Positions 50,236-54,932 of a DNA stretch of 54,932 nucleotides are shown here, piece after piece. The notes under the pieces are model-generated. The model saw only the letters and a list, made by a program, of their open reading frames with translations. It made no database searches and was not told where the DNA came from. The stretch spans positions 5,698 through 60,629 of the forward strand of contig NZ_RBZY01000016.1 in NCBI RefSeq assembly GCF_004022425.1, given 5' to 3'. The position numbers and the translations under genes are program-made. Each line of letters opens with the position of its first letter. Within the stretch, counting starts at the first letter, position 1. This DNA comes from Microbacterium enclense. GTDB lineage: Bacteria > Actinomycetota > Actinomycetes > Actinomycetales > Microbacteriaceae.

Positions 50236-51799
50236 CACCGACGTACGCGAGGCGCCGCTCCTCGTCCACCGCCTCGAACGTCTGGGCGTACGAGATCGGC
50301 AGCAGCCCCTCGCTCACCCCGACGAGGTGGACGTGATCCCACTCCAGACCCTTGGCCGCATGAAGCGTGGCGAGCGTCACCGTGCGCGTCGCCGGTTCGT
50401 GCTGGTCCCGGGCGCGCGCCTGCAGATCATCGGTGAACGTCCGCAGGACGGTGCCCTCCGGCGCCTCCTCCGCCACCCTCAGCAGGGCCGCGCGGGCCTC
50501 CCACGCGTCGCGCAGCGCGCCGCCGGCGGCGGGCGGGTCGTCGGTGAGACCGACACTGCGCAACACGTCGCGGACCGTGGCGAGGAACCCCGTCTCGAGC
50601 GGAGCCACCGAGGCGGCGCGCAGCGCCATGAGTGCCTGGCGCACCTCAGGAAGGTCGAAGAACTTCCTGCCGCCGAGCACCGTCGCGGCGATCGACTGAC
50701 GGGCGAGCGCGCTCAGCAGCGCCGCCGATTGCGCGTGCGAGCGGTAGAGCACGGCGATGTCCCGCGGATCCGTGCCGCCCCGGACGGCCTCGGCGATGGC
50801 CGCGGCCACGCCCTCCGCCTCGGCCTCGTCGTCGTCGAAGGCCCGGACGGTCGGTACGGGCGCCTCCTGAGGTGTTGCGGCGATCAGCTCGAGCGCACCC
50901 GCTCGGCCGCGCATGAGGTCGTTCGCGACCGCGAGGACGGCGGCCGTAGAGCGATAGTTCCGTTCCAGGCGTACGACACGGGCATCCTCGTGCGTTCGAT
51001 CGAACTCCAGCAGGTACCGCGCATCCGCCCCGGTGAACGAGTAGATCGTCTGGCTGGCGTCGCCGACGACGCACAGGTCGCGGCGATCACCGAGCCACAG
51101 CTCGAGCAAGCGGTTCTGCAGCGGCGAGACGTCCTGGTACTCGTCGACGGTGAAGTGCCGGTACTGCTCGCGGACGGCCGCGGCCACCCGGGGTTCCGCC
51201 TCGATCATGCCGGCGCACGTCAGCAGGACGTCCTCGAAGTCCATCTGCCGCCGCTCGTCCTTGAGCTTCTCGTACGCGCGCTGCAGGGCGACCACCTGGT
51301 CCACGCCGAGACGCCCGATGCCCCCGGGGCGGTCGACGGCGTACTGCTCGATGGAGCGCATCGTCACCTTGCGCCATTCGATCTCGCCCGCCACGTCACG
51401 CAGCGTCGCGGTGTCCGGAGCGAGCCCGACGCCGTCGGCGGCGTGCGCGAGCATCCGCACCTTGTTGTCGATGATGGTCGGGGCCTGATCGCCCGCGAGG
51501 GTGGGCCAGAAGAAGTTGACCTGCGCCAGCGCCGCGGCGTGGAACGTTCGAGCAGACACGCCCGTCACCCCGAGCGCCCGAAGGCGACCGCGCATCTCGC
51601 CCGCGGCCTTGGCGGTGAACGTGACGGCCATGACCCGCTGAGGCGAGTACGCGCCGGTGTCGACGCCGTGAGCGATGCGACGCGTGATCACGCGCGTCTT
51701 CCCCGTTCCGGCGCCGGCGAGCACGCAGACGGGCCCGCGCAGGGCGCGTGCGGCTTCGAGCTGATGCTCGTCCAGCCCGCTCAGCGGGTCGACGTTCAC
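50045..51799 (-). CDS. UvrD/Rep-family superfamily 1 helicase (UvrD2-like)
   Basis: A 584-residue 3'-5' DNA helicase. The motifs are in order: the Q-motif region LDEHQLEAARAL, Walker A AGAGTGKT (28-35), VTFTAKAAGEMRGR (Ia), VDEYQDVSPLQ (II), GDASQTIYSFTGAD (III), LERNYRST (IV), LHAAKGLEWDHV (V) and YVGVTRAART (VI). At this locus (uvrD2-nudC) M. tuberculosis has UvrD2 with a C-terminal HRDC domain; here the protein ends about 40 residues after RFLREIG without one. GTG 51799 is nested in the nudC stop (GTGA). The C-terminal basic tail is encoded opposite the end of the cyclodehydratase-like gene. Confidence 0.92.
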   Translation of the reverse strand: MNVDPLSGLDEHQLEAARALRGPVCVLAGAGTGKTRVITRRIAHGVDTGAYSPQRVMAVTFTAKAAGEMRGRLRALGVTGVSARTFHAAALAQVNFFWPTLAGDQAPTIIDNKVRMLAHAADGVGLAPDTATLRDVAGEIEWRKVTMRSIEQYAVDRPGGIGRLGVDQVVALQRAYEKLKDERRQMDFEDVLLTCAGMIEAEPRVAAAVREQYRHFTVDEYQDVSPLQNRLLELWLGDRRDLCVVGDASQTIYSFTGADARYLLEFDRTHEDARVVRLERNYRSTAAVLAVANDLMRGRAGALELIAATPQEAPVPTVRAFDDDEAEAEGVAAAIAEAVRGGTDPRDIAVLYRSHAQSAALLSALARQSIAATVLGGRKFFDLPEVRQALMALRAASVAPLETGFLATVRDVLRSVGLTDDPPAAGGALRDAWEARAALLRVAEEAPEGTVLRTFTDDLQARARDQHEPATRTVTLATLHAAKGLEWDHVHLVGVSEGLLPISYAQTFEAVDEERRLAYVGVTRAARTLSVSWSRGRGRSERMPSRFLREIGSGSLRSADAFARPAGASRRAGAANASRSRSDR

Positions 51800-52707
51800 A
51801 CCCGCTCCCGGTACCAGTCGTCGATCAGCCGGTGGGCGATGGATGCCGCCCCCGGCAACTTCAGCGCGGTCTCGCCCCGCAGGGCGGCACCGATCTCGGC
51901 CCGATCGAACCAGCGGACCTCGACGATCTCTTCGCCGTCGGCTCGGGCGTCGTCATCGCGGATCGCCTGCGCGCGGAAACCGAGCATGAGCGAGCGCGGG
52001 TACGGCCACACCTGCGACCCGCGGTACTCGATCGCGTCAAGGTGCACCCCCGCCTCCTCACCGACCTCGCGCACGACGGTGTCCTCCAGCGACTCCCCCG
52101 CCTCGGCGAACCCCGCGAAGCACGAGTACCGGCTCCCGCCCCACGCGGCATTCGCGCCGAGGAGCACACGATCGGGGTCGTCGGCCGACGACACCAGGAC
52201 GATGACGGCCGGGTCGGTCCGCGGAAAGTGCTCGCGGCCGCACCGAGGGCAGTGGCGCGACCATCCGGCCTGGCGCAGCAGCGTTCGCGTGCCGCACGCC
52301 GGACAGAAGGCGGCGTCCCGCAGCCAGCCCGCGAGGGCGACCGCCGTACCCAGGATCTCCGCTTCGTCCGCGGAGAGGTCGCCCCCGATCGCGCGCAGGG
52401 GTGCCCACTGCGCCTCCGCAGGGACCGCGGCATTCCGTTCCTCGTCGACCACGGCCAGCAGCAGACCGGCGCCGTCCGCCGCGCGACCCAGGAACGCCCA
52501 CTCTCGCGACGCCGCGACGTCCGACACCGGGACGAGGACGAGACCGCGATCGGACACGGGGGCGGCGTCGCCATGGATGACCAGAACCCGCGTGTCGGGC
52601 GCCGCACGCAGCCCGTCGAGCAGTCCGTCGTCGTCGCGTTCGCTGCCGGCACGGTCGAGAGCTCCTCCGGGCCAAGGACCGGGGACCGCGGGAACGGACG
52701 GCGGCAT
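51796..52707 (-). CDS. nudC: NAD(H) pyrophosphatase / mRNA decapping Nudix enzyme
   Basis: A 303-residue NudC. It has a four-Cys zinc ribbon (CPAC ... CPRC, about 135-157), the Nudix box GFAEAGESLEDTVVREVGEEAGV (about 195-217), and a conserved motif recognisable as GSQVWPYPRSLM, the SQPWPFPxS signature of NADH pyrophosphatases. It hydrolyses NAD(H) and removes NAD caps from RNA. AGAGG six bases before ATG 52707 sets the start. It is the first gene of a nudC-uvrD pair (GTGA overlap), the same order as Rv3199c-Rv3198c. Confidence 0.93.
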   Translation of the reverse strand: MPPSVPAVPGPWPGGALDRAGSERDDDGLLDGLRAAPDTRVLVIHGDAAPVSDRGLVLVPVSDVAASREWAFLGRAADGAGLLLAVVDEERNAAVPAEAQWAPLRAIGGDLSADEAEILGTAVALAGWLRDAAFCPACGTRTLLRQAGWSRHCPRCGREHFPRTDPAVIVLVSSADDPDRVLLGANAAWGGSRYSCFAGFAEAGESLEDTVVREVGEEAGVHLDAIEYRGSQVWPYPRSLMLGFRAQAIRDDDARADGEEIVEVRWFDRAEIGAALRGETALKLPGAASIAHRLIDDWYRERV

Positions 52708-52759
52708 CGAACACCTCTTTCAAGGGCGTGGCGCGGGGGGATCGGGCGAGCGACCGACC

Positions 52760-52765
52760 TACCCT
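52760..52765 (+). promoter_or_regulatory. -10 box (TACCCT) of a leaderless promoter
   Basis: TACCCT ends exactly six bases before ATG 52772 of the phosphotransferase-fold gene. Confidence 0.5.
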
Positions 52766-52771
52766 GGGGGC

Positions 52772-54169
52772 ATGGCACGCTCGCCCCTCACTCTAGCCGC
52801 GTCCGCGACGGCGGCCCTGCCCGGGATCGGCGTGACGAGCGCCGCCGCCCTCACCGAGAACGCGGGTGCGCGCTTCGATTCCGCGCTCATCTCGCTCGAG
52901 GACGGTCGCACCGTCGTCGTGCGGATGCCGGCGAGCGAAGACACCGCGGCGGACCTCGCCGCGGAGTCCCGCGCCCTGAACGCGCTGACGTCCGGTGTGC
53001 GCGCGCTGCTGCCGTTCGCCGCGCCCGAGGTCATCGGCGAGAGCGGGTCCGGGGCGAACCGCGTGCTCGTCGTCGATGTCGTCGACGGGTATCGCATCGA
53101 CCCCACCGAGCTCCCGAAGGGCCCCGGGTACGCCCCCGCGATCGGTGGCGCCCTCGCGGCCGTCCATGCGCTTCCGGTGTCGATCGTGCGCACCGACGGT
53201 CTGCCGGTCCGCGCACCCGAGCAGGTCCGCGACGACGTCGCCCGCCTCCTGGATCGCGCCGACGCCACCGGGAAGGTCCCCGACGGGCTGATGATGCGGT
53301 GGCGTCGCGCCCTGCACGAGACCGACCTCTGGCGCTTCGAATCCGCCGTCGTGTTGGGCGGTGCGAGCAGCTCGTCGATCCTGCTCGTCGACGATGCCGA
53401 AGGCGTCCCGCGAGTCAGCGGCATCCTGGACTGGTCCGGGCTCAGCGTCGGCGACCCGGCCACGGACCTGAAGTGGTTGGCGTCGGCACCCACCGCCACC
53501 GACGACGTCTACGACGGATACGCCGCCGCCGGGGAGCGCTCCCCCGATCCGCTTCTGCGCGAGCGAGCCCGGCTGTACGCAGAGCTCGAGTTCGCGAAGT
53601 GGCTCGTGCACGGCCACGACGCCGGCGAACCGGAGGTCGTGGCGGACGCGGTGGCGTTGCTGGACGCTCTCGCCGACGGCGTGCGCGGCGATCAGATCGT
53701 CCCGTCGACACGATCGGACATCGACGATGCGCTCGCCCTCGTCGAGCGCGTCCCCCCGACCGCGGCGTCCGCCATCGACACGTCGATGCAGACCGACGCG
53801 TACGACCCCGAGGCGCTGGCGCTGTACATGGCCGCCGAACACGACCACGACGCCGCGGCCGCCGCGCTCGCGAACGCGAGCGGCGATGATCGGCGAGGCA
53901 CGGTCACCGAGTTCGGCGTCGCCGACCTCGACGAGAACGAGCCCGGCGCGACCGCGCCGATCGACCTGCAGGGGTGGGCCCCGGCCGCCGCATCGACCGG
54001 CAGCGACTCGGCCTCGCGCGCCGACGATCAGCACACGGCGCCACCGTCGACCACCGGCGAGGTCATCGACGCCGCCACCCTGCACGAAGCCATCGACGAC
54101 GAAGAGGATGCCGCCCGGGCGAGCCGCGCCGCTCTCCGCCGGTGGGGCGCCGGTCGCGACGGTTCCTGA
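52772..54169 (+). CDS. phosphotransferase-fold protein lacking the HGD catalytic motif (probable pseudokinase)
   Basis: A 465-residue protein whose first 300 residues follow the aminoglycoside/macrolide phosphotransferase (APH) fold: a small lobe with FDSALISLEDGRTVVVRMPAS, an AAESRALNAL helix and VVDVVDGYRID as hinge, then a large lobe with ILDWSGLSVGDPATDLKWLAS (metal-binding Asp retained, about 219). Where active kinases have HGDxxxxN, this protein reads LGGASSSSILL (about 194-204): His, Asp and Asn are all replaced. The C-terminal 150 residues are acidic and disordered, with a helical YDPEALALYMAAEHDHDAAAAALANAS. Leaderless start at ATG 52772. It sits between nudC and the AdnB-like gene. 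Confidence 0.8.
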   Translation: MARSPLTLAASATAALPGIGVTSAAALTENAGARFDSALISLEDGRTVVVRMPASEDTAADLAAESRALNALTSGVRALLPFAAPEVIGESGSGANRVLVVDVVDGYRIDPTELPKGPGYAPAIGGALAAVHALPVSIVRTDGLPVRAPEQVRDDVARLLDRADATGKVPDGLMMRWRRALHETDLWRFESAVVLGGASSSSILLVDDAEGVPRVSGILDWSGLSVGDPATDLKWLASAPTATDDVYDGYAAAGERSPDPLLRERARLYAELEFAKWLVHGHDAGEPEVVADAVALLDALADGVRGDQIVPSTRSDIDDALALVERVPPTAASAIDTSMQTDAYDPEALALYMAAEHDHDAAAAALANASGDDRRGTVTEFGVADLDENEPGATAPIDLQGWAPAAASTGSDSASRADDQHTAPPSTTGEVIDAATLHEAIDDEEDAARASRAALRRWGAGRDGS

Positions 54170-54225
54170 GCCGCGCCGAACCCTCGCTCCGTGTGGCCGA
54201 ACCGCGGAATCGGGCGCCCGCCGCT

Positions 54226-54932
54226 TCAGCCCCGCAGCACCAGTTCGTCGCCGACGTAGAACAGCGTCACGTCGATGAGGTCGAAGGGAATGCCGTGCTT
54301 CGCGTGATACGCCTCCCGGTACAGCTCGAGCTGCACCATGCGCGAACGTCGCTCGGCGTCGGTCGTGGGGGGACGCCCCGTCTTCCAGTCGACGATCTCG
54401 TACCGGTCGCCGCGACGGTACACGGCATCCAGCTTGCAGATGACGACGTGTGGACGTCCGTCGAGACGGGTGCTCACGAAGTCGATCTCCGTCTCGACCT
54501 CGAGGGGCTGCAACGGCGCCCACTCCGACCTCTCGAAGATCTCCCGCAGTCGCTGGAGTTCTGCGGCGTCCGCCGCTGACGCGCCGGCGTCGTCCTCGTC
54601 GTCCCACAGTCCGTCGTCGTCGAGCCCCGTTCCGGCACCGACGATGCCGGACCGTTTCTCGACCCACGCGTGGAAGAGCGTGCCGAGCCGGGTCTGCCGG
54701 TACGGCCGTTCCGGGAGGGGGCGCCGGAGCTCTTCCACCGCACCGGCGTAGTCCGCGACGAAGTCCTTGAACCTCGACGCGGGAATGCGGGTCGGGGCGG
54801 GAGCGTGTGCCGGGCGGAGCCGGTCGGCCCGTTCCGCGAGGAGCAGTTCCAGATCGGCATCCGGATCGGCGGGGGCGTCCTTGCGTGCCGCGCTGACGTC
54901 GGCGACCGCCGCGCTGACCGCGGTGCGGCGGG
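54226..54932 (-). CDS. AdnB/RecB-like helicase-nuclease, C-terminal nuclease domain (5' part beyond window)
   Basis: About 235 C-terminal residues of a gene that begins beyond the right edge; the frame is open to 54930. The sequence is the PD-(D/E)XK nuclease domain at the end of actinobacterial UvrD/RecB-type motors: PASRFKDFVADYAGAVEELRRPLPERPYRQTRLGTLFHAWVEKR with the conserved GTLFHAW, then the catalytic Asp in CKLDAVYRRGDRYEIVDWKTGRPP with the D...D-K pattern, and the QLELYREAYH helix. By domain and position (nudC, x, AdnB order) it corresponds to AdnB (Rv3201c) of the mycobacterial AdnAB end-resection complex. With Ku/LigD in the same window, both repair routes for double-strand breaks are represented. 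Confidence 0.85.
   Translation of the reverse strand, partial: RRTAVSAAVADVSAARKDAPADPDADLELLLAERADRLRPAHAPAPTRIPASRFKDFVADYAGAVEELRRPLPERPYRQTRLGTLFHAWVEKRSGIVGAGTGLDDDGLWDDEDDAGASAADAAELQRLREIFERSEWAPLQPLEVETEIDFVSTRLDGRPHVVICKLDAVYRRGDRYEIVDWKTGRPPTTDAERRSRMVQLELYREAYHAKHGIPFDLIDVTLFYVGDELVLRG

Noticed and set aside
50327..54169. Very long plus-strand open frame (about 1,280 codons) spanning opposite to uvrD and nudC
   Set aside because: Only the part from 52772 has recognisable protein sequence and a promoter box; the rest is Arg/Pro/Ala-rich noise antisense to two well-conserved genes.
1..54932. Prophage, insertion sequence, integrase, toxin-antitoxin or defence island
   Set aside because: No transposase, integrase, restriction, Cas or phage protein was recognised, and base composition and codon use are even throughout.

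Overview
The window is about 70% G+C, densely packed and carries no mobile elements. The content points to an actinobacterium of the family Microbacteriaceae, most likely Microbacterium or a close relative. Supporting points are very high GC3 codon use, a C50 (decaprenoxanthin-type) carotenoid operon, the tmRNA tag ending in FALAA, Ku/LigD end joining, a solitary maltokinase, and a UPF0182 / PDZ-Lon / DUF2342 / UvrD / NudC / AdnB block whose order matches Mycobacterium tuberculosis Rv3193c-Rv3202c as I recall it. Genus assignment is inference.

Layout. 1-4.4 kb: GDSL/SGNH hydrolase (cut by the left edge), an alpha/beta hydrolase coupled to a Nudix hydrolase, two tiny membrane proteins, a YihY-type membrane protein and tRNA-Lys. 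4.5-7.2 kb: HisN-type phosphatase plus lipoprotein, a small hypothetical gene, YaeQ, and ssrA (tmRNA). 7.3-11.6 kb: a SIMPL-domain protein, then prfB / ftsE-ftsX-smpB on the minus strand. 11.6-15.6 kb: MFS exporter, DUF1275 protein, quinone oxidoreductase, tRNA-Leu and a frameshifted dedA. 15.6-20 kb: divergent ku and ligD (bacterial NHEJ) and a CDF metal exporter. 20.1-24.7 kb: murI-rph-rdgB, pncB, a Tat-exported protein and a DUF3039 protein. 24.8-35.5 kb: an ABC exporter pair whose ATPase has a roughly 440-residue charged tail, an EcsC-like protein, maltokinase, an HtrA protease, an aminotransferase, a nitrilase-family hydrolase, a DUF6328-like membrane protein and the initiator tRNA. 35.7-43.4 kb: SMP-30 lactonase plus SUMF1-like protein, a MarR regulator (CrtR-like), and idi-crtE-crtB-crtI-crtYe-crtYf-crtEb, in which nearly every junction is a 4-bp stop/start overlap. 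43.6-54.9 kb: the conserved UPF0182-to-AdnB block, including a cyclodehydratase-like protein and a phosphotransferase-fold protein lacking the catalytic HGD motif.

Three window-wide patterns stand out. (1) The heptamer GGATGCC / GGCATCC occurs roughly 105 times by eye in about equal numbers on both strands, against about 13 expected in random 70% G+C sequence. It also occurs as inverted pairs, one of which forms the prfB terminator, a layout reminiscent of DNA-uptake sequences. (2) At least eleven genes have a TANNNT box exactly six bases before ATG/GTG, as expected for leaderless mRNAs; several others have it 7-8 bases away. (3) Divergent genes share compact regulatory DNA: overlapping -10 boxes at prfB/MFS, a palindrome on the crt promoter, and an inverted repeat between ku and ligD. 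All counts and alignments were made by eye without any search or software.
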